Assembly (NCBI GenBank): GCA_017507125.1 | Contig: JAFWBQ010000066.1 | Location: 1 to 43,282 of the forward strand | Origin: Lentisphaeria bacterium | GTDB lineage: Bacteria > Verrucomicrobiota > Lentisphaeria > Victivallales > Victivallaceae | Direction of reading: 5' to 3' | Length of the DNA: 43,282 nucleotides | Part shown: positions 8,075 through 16,213 of the stretch, piece by piece | How the letters are laid out: every line of letters begins with the position of its first letter | How positions within the stretch are numbered: the stretch's first letter is position 1 | Program-made: the position numbers and the translations under genes | The notes under the pieces: model-generated | Seen by the model: the letters and a program-made list of their open reading frames with translations, nothing else | The model's database searches: none | Told to the model about the DNA's origin: nothing

Positions 8075-8103
8075 TTGAAAATGCTTTTCCGGCAGCTTAT
8101 AAT
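8075..8103 (+). promoter_or_regulatory. Lipocalin gene promoter
   Basis: TTGAAA (8075-8080), 17 bases and TATAAT (8098-8103), immediately after the terminator of the preceding operon. Confidence 0.7.
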
Positions 8104-8139
8104 GGACTCTTCAGAGGGACAAAAGAGGAGGCTGAGAGC

Positions 8140-8679
8140 ATGAAAAAAGCATTTTTATTCCTTGCCGGAGTATTTTTACTGTTGTTTTGCAGCGGATGTT
8201 CAAACGGTACCACCGCAGGGATCCCGGCGGTGGAGTATTTCAACGCCGCATCTTACACCGGTATCTGGTATGAGATCGCCAGAATGCCCAGCTGGTTTGA
8301 ATGGGGCATGTATAATGTGAAAGCATGTTACTCCCTCAATCCCGATGGTACCCTGAAGGTGGTCAACTCCGGATACCGGAACGGAAAATTGAAAACAGTC
8401 ACAGGCAAAGCATGGCTGGCGGTCCGCCCGGATGTGGGGCTGCTCAAAGTTCAGTTTTTCTTCCCCTTTTCCGGGATCTACAAGATCATCTATCTGGATC
8501 AGGGATACACTCTTGCTGTGGTGACAGGAGGGGATTATGCACGTTTGTGGATCCTTTCAAGGACTCCTGAAATCAGAGAAGAGACTCTGACAAAACTCCT
8601 GCAATGGATCTCTGCTCTCGGCTATGAAACTGAAAATTTGATCTTCACTGAACAAAAATGGTCAAAAAGTGTGGAATAA
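8140..8679 (+). CDS. blc: Bacterial lipocalin lipoprotein (Blc-like)
   Basis: A membrane-anchored lipocalin of 179 residues. The signal peptide MKKAFLFLAGVFLLLFCSGC ends in a lipobox-like CSGC, so it is probably lipidated at Cys20. The lipocalin fold signature YTGIWYEIARMP, then the GGDYARLWILSRTP segment, closely match E. coli Blc, an outer-membrane lipoprotein that binds lysophospholipids. The ATG at 8140 follows GAGGAG by 9 bases; the frame is open further upstream, but that part overlaps the aldolase gene and is not coding. It is monocistronic with its own promoter. Confidence 0.94.
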   Translation: MKKAFLFLAGVFLLLFCSGCSNGTTAGIPAVEYFNAASYTGIWYEIARMPSWFEWGMYNVKACYSLNPDGTLKVVNSGYRNGKLKTVTGKAWLAVRPDVGLLKVQFFFPFSGIYKIIYLDQGYTLAVVTGGDYARLWILSRTPEIREETLTKLLQWISALGYETENLIFTEQKWSKSVE

Positions 8680-8702
8680 TCACCTTTTTTACAGAAAACG
8701 AT

Positions 8703-8731
8703 TTGTTTTTTTGCCTTTGGAACATTAAATT
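8703..8731 (+). promoter_or_regulatory. Possible promoter of the rhamnose cluster
   Basis: TTGTTT (8703-8708), 17 bases and TAAATT (8726-8731). This is a weaker match than the other promoters in the window. It lies 45 bases upstream of the start at 8776. Confidence 0.4.
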
Positions 8732-8775
8732 ATCTCCATGTGAATATTACCTGACAAAACAAGGAGATATACTTT

Positions 8776-11151
8776 ATGGCAGAAGCGATTTTCAATCCCG
8801 CCGTCAAGTGGATATGGGACGCCGCCAAGTGCGGAAAAATCGACTCATACAAAGCATTCCGGAAAACTTTTCATCTTGACGAGATCCCCGGAACTGCCGC
8901 AGTGCAGATCGCCGCAGACTCCACTTTTGTTCTTTATGTCAACGGAGTCCGTGTCCCCGGGGGACAGTTTTCAGACTATCCCAAAGATCGCAGTTACAGC
9001 ACATTGGAAATTGCTCCCTATCTGAGAAAGGGAACCAATGTCATCGCTGTCTCAGTTCACTATCTGGGAACTAAATTCCATGTTTATCTTCCCGGTATCG
9101 CTTCTCTGAGAGCTGTCGTTTTTTCCGGCAGAGAGATCATCTGCGCTACCGATGAAACATGGAAATGTGCCGACGAACCCGGATTCCTTTCATACAGCGC
9201 CCGTCAGATGACCTTTCAGGCCGGATTCACTTTTGAATACGATGCCCGCAAAGAACTTCCCTGGCAAGAGGCGGATTTCGACGATTCCTCGTGGGAAAAC
9301 GCAGGCATCTACACTGCCGAAGAAGCTCCACTGACCCTTTCTCCCCGTCCTGTCCCCCAGGTCAATGAACTGCCCGAATTGACCACCATGCTGGAGTTCG
9401 GCGGCTGGATCGTCCGTAAAGAAGATCCTGAAAAGACTCCGGCTCAGATGTGTTTCGCGGATCTTCTGCGTCCCGGCAAACGATATGATGTTTTTGATAT
9501 TGAAGATATCCTTTATGACGCTATTCTTTCCCGCAAAGGTTTGTCTTTCAACGGTGCCGGCGACCGCTTCTACACCATCAAACCGGTCTCAGGTGAAAAC
9601 GGCGAAAACGGCGTCATGCTGCTGCTGGATCTGAAAAAGGAGGAGTGCGGTTATCTCCATTTGCGCCTGAAAGCCGCCGCCGGAACCATTGTGGATATCG
9701 CCCACGGCGAACATCTGGTCTACGGCAGAGTCATGAGCGCTCAGGACAGATACAACTTTACCGACCGCTATATCTGTAAGGAAGGTATCAACGACTTTGT
9801 CTTTGCGCACCGCCGTATCGGAGCACGCTATCTTGAACTCCACTTTACCTCTATGACCGGGGAGACGGCTCTGTGTTCCGCTGGAGTGATCCCCCTCAGA
9901 CTCCCCTTGCCCCCTGCAGCAGAGTTTTCATGCGAAGATGGTGAACTGCTCCGCTTGAACGATATTTCACGGCACACCATGGTTTTGTGTATGCACGAAC
10001 ACTACGAGGATTGTCCGTGGCGCGAACAGGCTCTCTGGAACTTTGATGCCCGGATCCAGATGATGCTGGGGTACTATGTGTGGGGCAATTACGACTTTGC
10101 CGCAGCTTCCCTTGATCTCATGCGGAAATCCTGTGTTGACGGATTCCTCTCTCTCACCGAACCCGGAGATGCCACTTTGCGGACCATCCCCATGTTCACC
10201 CTTGCCTACATCGTCGCCTTGCGTGACCGTCTGCTTTTCGGTGATTTCTGGGAGGGACTCAAAAATCACATGCCGACTGTTGATGAGATCCTTGATAATG
10301 TGCTGCAGTACGAGGAAAACGGACTCTATTACATCCCCGAAAACCCCCGCTTCTGGCACTTCTTTGAATGGGTGGGCGAAATCAACGATATGAGAAGATA
10401 TCCCCAGTCCCTCTGGAACCTTTATCTCTTTGAAGCTCTTAAAGCAGCCGCTTATCTTCACGATGCCATTGGCAATGCTGAGCGGGCTGAAAAACTTGCC
10501 TCCATCGCTGAAAAACTTGGCAAAACTGTGGAAGAGACATTCCGTGAAGAGGAGCTTTACGGCGTTGAGCTTCCCGGTAAAAACCGTTATGCTTATGCCC
10601 TGACCCAGTGCCTTATGATCACTCAGGGACTGGTCCCCGAAGAGCGGATGCCCCTCTTGTGGAAATCCCTCAACTCCGGCAAGCTCATTGATGTTTCCAC
10701 TCAGAACCAGCTTTTTGAGATGGAAGCACTTATGAACTGTACGCCGGAATCCAGAAAGCAGTACGACGAAAATCTTTTCAAAAAATTCAAGCCTATGCTT
10801 GATTACGGTGCCACCACCACCTGGGAAACCGGCGGCGGTCCCGCCGATATGGGGGGCAATGGCAGCCTCTGTCACGCCTGGAGCGGCATCTCTGTTGCCT
10901 ACTCCGGCCGCTATCTGTTGGGCGTCCGCCCCGTGGAACCCGGTTTCGGCGCCTTTACCGTCAAGATCGCTCCCGGCAAACTGACCCATGCCGCAGGAGA
11001 GATCCCCACTCCCCACGGCAGGATCCGTGTCGAGTGGCGCAAAGAAGCAAATGGCGGTCTCGCTGTCCGCGTCGGGGCGCCGCCCCAGTGCCGGGTGATA
11101 CCGCAGGAATATCCGGAATATCCGGTCAACTCTTGGGAGGAAATAAAGTAA
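8776..11151 (+). CDS. GH78-like alpha-L-rhamnosidase, cytoplasmic
   Basis: A 791-residue glycoside hydrolase that probably removes terminal L-rhamnose from oligosaccharides. N-terminal beta-sandwich domains (about residues 20-180, with FVLYVNGVRV) precede the (alpha/alpha)6 barrel. The catalytic-region signature EDCPWREQALWNFDAR (about residues 413-428) matches the GH78 DCPxRxE motif that carries the general acid, and a C-terminal beta domain follows (PHGRIRVEW). There is no signal peptide, so it must act on imported sugar. The stop overlaps the rhamnose isomerase start by one base (TAATG), which makes L-rhamnose a likely product. Confidence 0.9.
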   Translation: MAEAIFNPAVKWIWDAAKCGKIDSYKAFRKTFHLDEIPGTAAVQIAADSTFVLYVNGVRVPGGQFSDYPKDRSYSTLEIAPYLRKGTNVIAVSVHYLGTKFHVYLPGIASLRAVVFSGREIICATDETWKCADEPGFLSYSARQMTFQAGFTFEYDARKELPWQEADFDDSSWENAGIYTAEEAPLTLSPRPVPQVNELPELTTMLEFGGWIVRKEDPEKTPAQMCFADLLRPGKRYDVFDIEDILYDAILSRKGLSFNGAGDRFYTIKPVSGENGENGVMLLLDLKKEECGYLHLRLKAAAGTIVDIAHGEHLVYGRVMSAQDRYNFTDRYICKEGINDFVFAHRRIGARYLELHFTSMTGETALCSAGVIPLRLPLPPAAEFSCEDGELLRLNDISRHTMVLCMHEHYEDCPWREQALWNFDARIQMMLGYYVWGNYDFAAASLDLMRKSCVDGFLSLTEPGDATLRTIPMFTLAYIVALRDRLLFGDFWEGLKNHMPTVDEILDNVLQYEENGLYYIPENPRFWHFFEWVGEINDMRRYPQSLWNLYLFEALKAAAYLHDAIGNAERAEKLASIAEKLGKTVEETFREEELYGVELPGKNRYAYALTQCLMITQGLVPEERMPLLWKSLNSGKLIDVSTQNQLFEMEALMNCTPESRKQYDENLFKKFKPMLDYGATTTWETGGGPADMGGNGSLCHAWSGISVAYSGRYLLGVRPVEPGFGAFTVKIAPGKLTHAAGEIPTPHGRIRVEWRKEANGGLAVRVGAPPQCRVIPQEYPEYPVNSWEEIK

Positions 11152-12401
11152 TGAAATCAGAAAAATTTTTCAAAGACGCCTGTGAGATCTATGCCTCTCA
11201 GGGCGTTGATGTGGAAGCCGCTTTGACCAAGGCGGCTGCTGTTGAAGTTGGTATCCATGCCTGGCAGGGCGATGACGTGATGGGATTTGAAAGTGACAGC
11301 TTTTCTCTGACGGGCGGTTGTCAGGTGACCGGAAATTATCCCGGACGTGCCCGCAGTGCCGATGAACTCAGAGAAGATCTGGACTTTACCCTTGATCTGC
11401 TCCCCGGTGAACACCATATCGGGCTTCAGGGGCATCAGGTCGATAAGATGATCCCCGGCGTTGATCGTGACGGATTCACCATTGAGAACTTTTCACGGTG
11501 GCTGGACTGGGCGAAAGAGAAAAAGCTCCACATGGATATTGCTCCTGCTTTTTACGGACATGAAAAACTGGTTCACAACCTTTCGCTTTCCCATCCTGAC
11601 CGGGCGATTTCAAAGTTCTGGATCGACCACGGTATCGCCTGCCGCCGCATCGGTGAAGTTTTCGGTAAAGAGCTGGGAAGTCCCTGTGTCTGCAACTTCT
11701 GGGCGCCTGACGGGTACAAAGATACCCCGGCAGACCGTTATTCCGCACGGAAAAGATTGATGGATGCCCTTGACGAGTGTTTTGAAGAACCCATTTCCGA
11801 GGAATACGAAAGAGATGCTGTCGAAGCCAAACTTTTCGGTATCGGCTGCGAAAGCTGTACCGTGGGCTCCCATGAGTTCTATCTGCTCTACGGTGCCACC
11901 CGGGGCAAGATGCTCTGCTTTGACTCCGGACACTTCCACCCCACGGAAGTCATTTCTGACAAACTTTCAGCTTACTTCTGCATGATGGATGAGGTGCTGC
12001 TCCATGTGAGCCGCGGCGTCCGCTGGGACAGTGACCATGTACTGACCCTCAATGACGAACTTCTTGCCATTGCCCGTGAATGTGCCGCTTACGATTATCT
12101 GGATAAGATCCATGTCTCTCTTGACTATTTCGATGCCAGCATCAACCGTACCGCTGCATGGGTCATCGGTACCCGGAACTTCCGCAAGGCTCTCTTGATC
12201 GCTCTGCTTGAGCCCCGGAGCGCCGCCGCAGCCGAAAAACAGTTCGACTACACCGGACGCCTTGCCGCTCAGGAAGCTGCAAAATCTCTTCCCTGGGGCG
12301 CCGTCTGGAACGAGTTCCTTGCCCGTTGCGATATGCCCGATGATTTCCAGGTGATGAGTTCGATTCGCGAATATGAGAAGCGGGTCCTTGTCCATCGCTG
12401 A
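11151..12401 (+). CDS. rhaA: L-rhamnose isomerase
   Basis: RhaA converts L-rhamnose to L-rhamnulose, the first step of rhamnose catabolism. Length is 416 residues; E. coli RhaA has 419. Hallmarks are VGIHAWQGDDVMGFE near residue 33, the metal-binding FGIGCESCTVGSHEF, FDSGHFHPTE and HVSRGVRWDSDHV. The ATG at 11151 is behind GGGAGG and overlaps the rhamnosidase stop; the frame is open further upstream, but that is coding sequence of the previous gene. Rhamnulokinase and aldolase genes are not in the window. Confidence 0.95.
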   Translation: MKSEKFFKDACEIYASQGVDVEAALTKAAAVEVGIHAWQGDDVMGFESDSFSLTGGCQVTGNYPGRARSADELREDLDFTLDLLPGEHHIGLQGHQVDKMIPGVDRDGFTIENFSRWLDWAKEKKLHMDIAPAFYGHEKLVHNLSLSHPDRAISKFWIDHGIACRRIGEVFGKELGSPCVCNFWAPDGYKDTPADRYSARKRLMDALDECFEEPISEEYERDAVEAKLFGIGCESCTVGSHEFYLLYGATRGKMLCFDSGHFHPTEVISDKLSAYFCMMDEVLLHVSRGVRWDSDHVLTLNDELLAIARECAAYDYLDKIHVSLDYFDASINRTAAWVIGTRNFRKALLIALLEPRSAAAAEKQFDYTGRLAAQEAAKSLPWGAVWNEFLARCDMPDDFQVMSSIREYEKRVLVHR

Positions 12402-12415
12402 ATTTGGTTCAACTG

Positions 12416-12450
12416 CTCCCGGTGCACGAAACGGTGCCGGGAGTTTTTTT
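12416..12450 (+). terminator. Intrinsic terminator after rhaA
   Basis: The stem CTCCCGG(TGC) / (GTG)CCGGGAG is followed by seven T. It may be partial, because an MFS gene in the same direction starts 15 bases later with no visible promoter of its own. Confidence 0.75.
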
Positions 12451-12464
12451 ATAAGGTTTTACTC

Positions 12465-13739
12465 ATGGAGCAGAGTGTTTCCTACCGTTCAACGGCAACA
12501 GCTTGTTACACAGCCAATTTCATCGGCGCATTGGTCATCAATCTGACGCCGGTTTTCTTTATACCGTTGAAAACCCTCTATGATCTGAGTTACACACAGT
12601 TCGGTATTCTTCTTGCTGCCAATTATGTGACTCAGGTGGCGGCAGATATACTTTTCAGCTGGCCCGTTGACCGTTACGGATGCCGTCCCTTTGCCATTCT
12701 TGCCCCGGCATTGACCATCGCCGGATATCTGATTTTTGCCTTGTCCCCGGTACTTCTGGAAAATCCTTTTCCGGGATTTCTTTTGGGAACGATCATCTTT
12801 TCTGCCACAGGGGGATTGCTTGAACTGATGCTCAACATCATCATCAATGGTATTCCGGGCAAAGAAAAGGCCGCTATGCTCAGTGTGCTCCACTCTTTTT
12901 ACGCCTGGGGACAGCTGACCGTCGTACTTCTGACCACGCTGGCACTCTGGATCTTCGGTATCAAAAGCTGGCAGTGGATCCTTGCCGCATGGGCGATACT
13001 TCCTCTGGTGAATATCTGGCAGTTTATCACCTGTCCCATGCCGCCCCGGATCCCGGAGGAAAAACGGCAGGGGGCGGCGGTGCTGATGAAACAGGGGGCT
13101 TTTTATCTTATTATTGCTATTATTGCCTTTGGAGGCATGTCCGAGGTTTCCATGCCCATGTGGAGCTCCGCATTTCTTGAACGTGCCGTTCAGCTGCCCA
13201 AAGTGGTGGGGGATACCCTGGGGATGTGCATGGGAGCAGTCATGCTGGGAACGGGAAGATTGCTCTACGGACTCCGGGGCGAAAAGTACGATGTGCTCAA
13301 CTTTATGATCTGGGGAGCAGCCGGGGCTGTGGGACTTTATCTTCTTGCGGCTCTTTCCGGGAATCCTTCTTTCGCTCTGCTTGGATGCGCTTTGTGCTGC
13401 CTTGCCACAAGTCTCCTCTGGCCCGGTTCAGTGGTTCTTGCCGCACGGGTCTTCCCTTTTGCCGGAGCGTGGCTCTACGCCATGCTCGCTGCCGGGGGCG
13501 ACATCGGCGCTGCAGTGGGACCTTACTTTCTCGGTGTTATTGCCGATAACGCTTCTTCTGTTTCTTTCCTTGAAGGGATTTTCAAGGCAGGCAGTTTGAC
13601 CCGTGAGCAGTTCGGTTTGCGCTGTGGTTTGGCAATGGGAGCACTCTTCCCGTTGGTGACGCTGGGGCTTTTGATTTTTTTCAGGAAGAAATATGGAACT
13701 TTTAAACAAATTGCACTTGAAAACACCTCTTCAGAGTGA
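12465..13739 (+). CDS. MFS transporter, probably sugar uptake
   Basis: A 424-residue major facilitator protein of the inner membrane with about 12 hydrophobic segments. It has an N-terminal ANFIGALVINLTPVFF helix and a degenerate loop 2-3 motif around DILFSWPVDRYGCRPF, which matches the family DRxGRR signature. The N-terminal helices resemble sugar/H+ symporters of the FucP/Lpl type. Position directly after rhamnosidase and rhamnose isomerase suggests it imports rhamnose or a rhamnoside. AAGG, 8 bases from the ATG, sets the start. Substrate is inferred only from context. Confidence 0.88.
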   Translation: MEQSVSYRSTATACYTANFIGALVINLTPVFFIPLKTLYDLSYTQFGILLAANYVTQVAADILFSWPVDRYGCRPFAILAPALTIAGYLIFALSPVLLENPFPGFLLGTIIFSATGGLLELMLNIIINGIPGKEKAAMLSVLHSFYAWGQLTVVLLTTLALWIFGIKSWQWILAAWAILPLVNIWQFITCPMPPRIPEEKRQGAAVLMKQGAFYLIIAIIAFGGMSEVSMPMWSSAFLERAVQLPKVVGDTLGMCMGAVMLGTGRLLYGLRGEKYDVLNFMIWGAAGAVGLYLLAALSGNPSFALLGCALCCLATSLLWPGSVVLAARVFPFAGAWLYAMLAAGGDIGAAVGPYFLGVIADNASSVSFLEGIFKAGSLTREQFGLRCGLAMGALFPLVTLGLLIFFRKKYGTFKQIALENTSSE

Positions 13740-13799
13740 TACTTTATAGAAATGGCTCGTTCGACTTCTCAAAGAAGGATTTTTTCAGAGAGAAATACC

Positions 13800-14249
13800 A
13801 TGATAAAGATACTTTTCGTCTGCCACGGCAATATTTGCCGCAGTCCCATGGCAGAGTTCTGCATGAAGAAACTTGTGTCCGATTCAGGCAGAGCTGAAGT
13901 TTTTGAAATAGCTTCCGCTGCCACAAGTACCGAAGAGATCGGCAACAGTGTTTATCCTCCCGCCAAACGCCTCCTTCAGCACAAAGGGATCGACTGCTCC
14001 GGCAAGAGTGCCCGGCAGATCACTGTTGCGGATTATGCTTATTACGATCTCATCATCGGCATGGATCATGCCAATATGCGTAATATGAAACGTTTCTGGA
14101 ACGGAGATCCCGATAACAAGCTGCGTATGCTTATGGATTATACCGACACCCCCGGCGAGGTGGCGGATCCATGGTATAGCGGCGATTTTGAAACCACATG
14201 GCATGATGTTTTCAAAGGATGCAGCAGATTGCTGGAGTCCCTTGTGTAA
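13800..14249 (+). CDS. Low-molecular-weight protein-tyrosine phosphatase
   Basis: A cytoplasmic cysteine phosphatase of 149 residues. The catalytic loop CX5R is CHGNICRS (Cys8, Arg14), directly after the first strand MIKILFV. The general acid Asp lies in ADPWYSGDF, the family DPW/DPY motif near residue 121. Homology begins exactly at the ATG at 13800, behind an AGAGAGA stretch. An earlier in-frame ATG at 13752 would add 16 unrelated residues, so I reject it. It probably removes phosphate from a tyrosine or arginine kinase target such as an exopolysaccharide kinase; no partner is seen here. Confidence 0.93.
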   Translation: MIKILFVCHGNICRSPMAEFCMKKLVSDSGRAEVFEIASAATSTEEIGNSVYPPAKRLLQHKGIDCSGKSARQITVADYAYYDLIIGMDHANMRNMKRFWNGDPDNKLRMLMDYTDTPGEVADPWYSGDFETTWHDVFKGCSRLLESLV

Positions 14250-14292
14250 AAAATCAGGAAATCAACCCAACATATAAAGGAGTGTTTTTACT

Positions 14293-15123
14293 ATGCAAAT
14301 CGGAACCTTGCTGAGATGCGCCCACATCGAAGAAAGACGCATTGCCTTTTTCAACGAAATCGGTATCAACTGCATCCAGATCGCAGGTGTTTTTGAGGAA
14401 TACCTTGCGCCCACAGATGAAGCACGGAAAAAGTCAGATGCCATATTTGAGCTTTTCCGCAAATACAATATTGCCGTCCCCTCAATGTTCCTTTCTTACC
14501 CCAATCAGAATTGGAAGAACCCCAAAGAGGGCATCGGTATCGTCCCCGCCCGCACCCGCAGCGAAAGAATGTTGATTTCATGCCGCCTTATGGAGTGGTG
14601 CAAAAGATACGGTATCGACTTGATTACCTGTCATGTGGGATTTCTTCCCGAGGAACACAATGAGGTCTATGACCGTTTCATCCTTGATATGCAGCACCTG
14701 GCACGCTTCGCCGCCGCCATGGGGCAGCAATTCCTCTTTGAGACCGGAACCGAAACTGCCGCCGAACTTCAGCAGACCATCGCTGATATCAATGAACCCA
14801 ACGTCGGTGTCAACTTTGACCCCGCCAATCTGCTGATCTACAACAACGGCGACCCCGCGGAAGTTGTGGACCGTCTGGCGGAAAAAATCAAAGTTATCCA
14901 CTGCAAGGATGCCAATCCCCCTGCCGCCGATGCCGTCCGGGGCAGAGAGACGGTTCTGGGAGAGGGCTCCACCAACTTTGCCGTGCTGCTGAAGCGTCTT
15001 ATTGACGGCGGCTTCACCGGACCGCTCATCATTGAGCGCGAACTCCCCCCCGGTCCCGAACAGGAAAAGGATATCAAAGAGGCTGTCGCTCTTATCAAAT
15101 CCATTGTTAAAGGAGATAAATAA
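14293..15123 (+). CDS. Sugar phosphate isomerase/epimerase-like TIM barrel
   Basis: A 276-residue xylose isomerase-like (AP endonuclease 2 superfamily) TIM barrel, cytoplasmic and metal-dependent. Likely metal ligands are Glu in FETGTE, Asp in NFDPANL, His in IHCKDA and Glu in IIERE, in the family order. The next gene, an oxidoreductase, starts 2 bases past the stop, behind AGGAG inside this gene. This pairing is common in inositol or sugar catabolic operons. The substrate is not known. Confidence 0.88.
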   Translation: MQIGTLLRCAHIEERRIAFFNEIGINCIQIAGVFEEYLAPTDEARKKSDAIFELFRKYNIAVPSMFLSYPNQNWKNPKEGIGIVPARTRSERMLISCRLMEWCKRYGIDLITCHVGFLPEEHNEVYDRFILDMQHLARFAAAMGQQFLFETGTETAAELQQTIADINEPNVGVNFDPANLLIYNNGDPAEVVDRLAEKIKVIHCKDANPPAADAVRGRETVLGEGSTNFAVLLKRLIDGGFTGPLIIERELPPGPEQEKDIKEAVALIKSIVKGDK

Positions 15124-15124
15124 A

Positions 15125-16132
15125 ATGTTGAAAGTCGGTATCATCGGCGCCGGCCGTATGGGAAAAGCCCACGCCGGAAATTTGGCAAAGCTGAAAAGCG
15201 TCACCCTGACCGCTGTTTATGACATCGTGCCCGCACAGGCCGCTGCCATGAAAGAGCTGCACCCTACCATGGAGATCATGGACTCTGCCGCAGCGCTGGT
15301 CAACAACCCTGAAGTGGATCTGATCGTCATTGCCTCTCCCACCTACTGCCACAAAGAAGGTCTTCTTGCCGCCATGGCAACGGGAAAACCCATCTTCTGT
15401 GAAAAGCCGCTCTGCCGCTCCAAAGAGGATTTCAAAGAGCTTGCTCCCATGATCAGCAGCTATAAGAATCTTTTTGCCATCGGCTTTGTCCGCCGCTATT
15501 CCGCGGCTGTGATCACTATGCGTAATATGCTTGCAGAGGGTAAGATCGGTAAACCCATCAGCTCCTCTGTCTGCTGTCTTTTCGGCGGATTCAAACGGGA
15601 GTGGGGCGACTGGTTTGCCGACTATGAGAAATCCGGCGGCGTCATGCTGGATATGCTTGCCCACCACTGCGACTTGCAGAACCTCTTTCTGGGCAAGCCT
15701 GTGAGCGTTTACGCCCAGGCTTTCCGGCTGCCCAAAGATCTGGAAAAACCCCGGGATTATGTGAGCGCCACTGCCGTTTACGAAGGGGGCGTTATCTGCA
15801 ATCTGGAGTGTTCCTGGCTCCGGGGCGGTCCCTCTGATACTTTTATGACCATTCATGGTGACAAAGGGGCCCTGAAGTTCTCAGATTCTCAGGGGATCTC
15901 TTTCTTTGACATCGGCGGTGCCGAGACCAAGATCGAGATCGATGAAGGCGTCAAAGGACATTTGCAGGAGGAGATCTCCGGCAACATGTACGCCCACGAA
16001 ATGGCTTATCTGGTGGATTGTGTCATCAATAAGAAAGCTCCTCTTGCCGGAGCTGATGCCGCCATTGAAGCTATGACTTTCTGTCTGGGCATGATGGAAT
16101 CTGCCGAAACGGGAGAGATCGTCAAATTCTGA
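15125..16132 (+). CDS. Gfo/Idh/MocA family oxidoreductase
   Basis: A 335-residue cytoplasmic NAD(P)-dependent dehydrogenase. The Rossmann motif GIIGAGRMG is at the N-terminus, with the conserved CEKPL (about residue 92) and a GGVMLDMLAHHCDL segment carrying the catalytic His-Asp region. These resemble myo-inositol 2-dehydrogenase relatives. The ATG at 15125 follows AAGGAG by 9 bases; the frame is open further upstream but overlaps the TIM-barrel gene. It works with that gene on the same sugar or cyclitol. The operon ends at the terminator at 16150. Confidence 0.92.
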   Translation: MLKVGIIGAGRMGKAHAGNLAKLKSVTLTAVYDIVPAQAAAMKELHPTMEIMDSAAALVNNPEVDLIVIASPTYCHKEGLLAAMATGKPIFCEKPLCRSKEDFKELAPMISSYKNLFAIGFVRRYSAAVITMRNMLAEGKIGKPISSSVCCLFGGFKREWGDWFADYEKSGGVMLDMLAHHCDLQNLFLGKPVSVYAQAFRLPKDLEKPRDYVSATAVYEGGVICNLECSWLRGGPSDTFMTIHGDKGALKFSDSQGISFFDIGGAETKIEIDEGVKGHLQEEISGNMYAHEMAYLVDCVINKKAPLAGADAAIEAMTFCLGMMESAETGEIVKF

Positions 16133-16149
16133 CGGATTCTTTCTTACTC

Positions 16150-16193
16150 AAAAAAGAGGGCGGAAGAGCAAGGGATGTTCTTCCGCCCTTTTA
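16150..16193. terminator. Bidirectional terminator between convergent genes
   Basis: A perfect 10-base inverted repeat GGGCGGAAGA / TCTTCCGCCC with TTTTA after it on the plus strand and A-rich sequence before it, which is a T tract for the minus strand. It serves both the oxidoreductase operon and the polB gene. Confidence 0.88.
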
Positions 16194-16213
16194 GTGCTTT
16201 GAAATGTTGAAAA

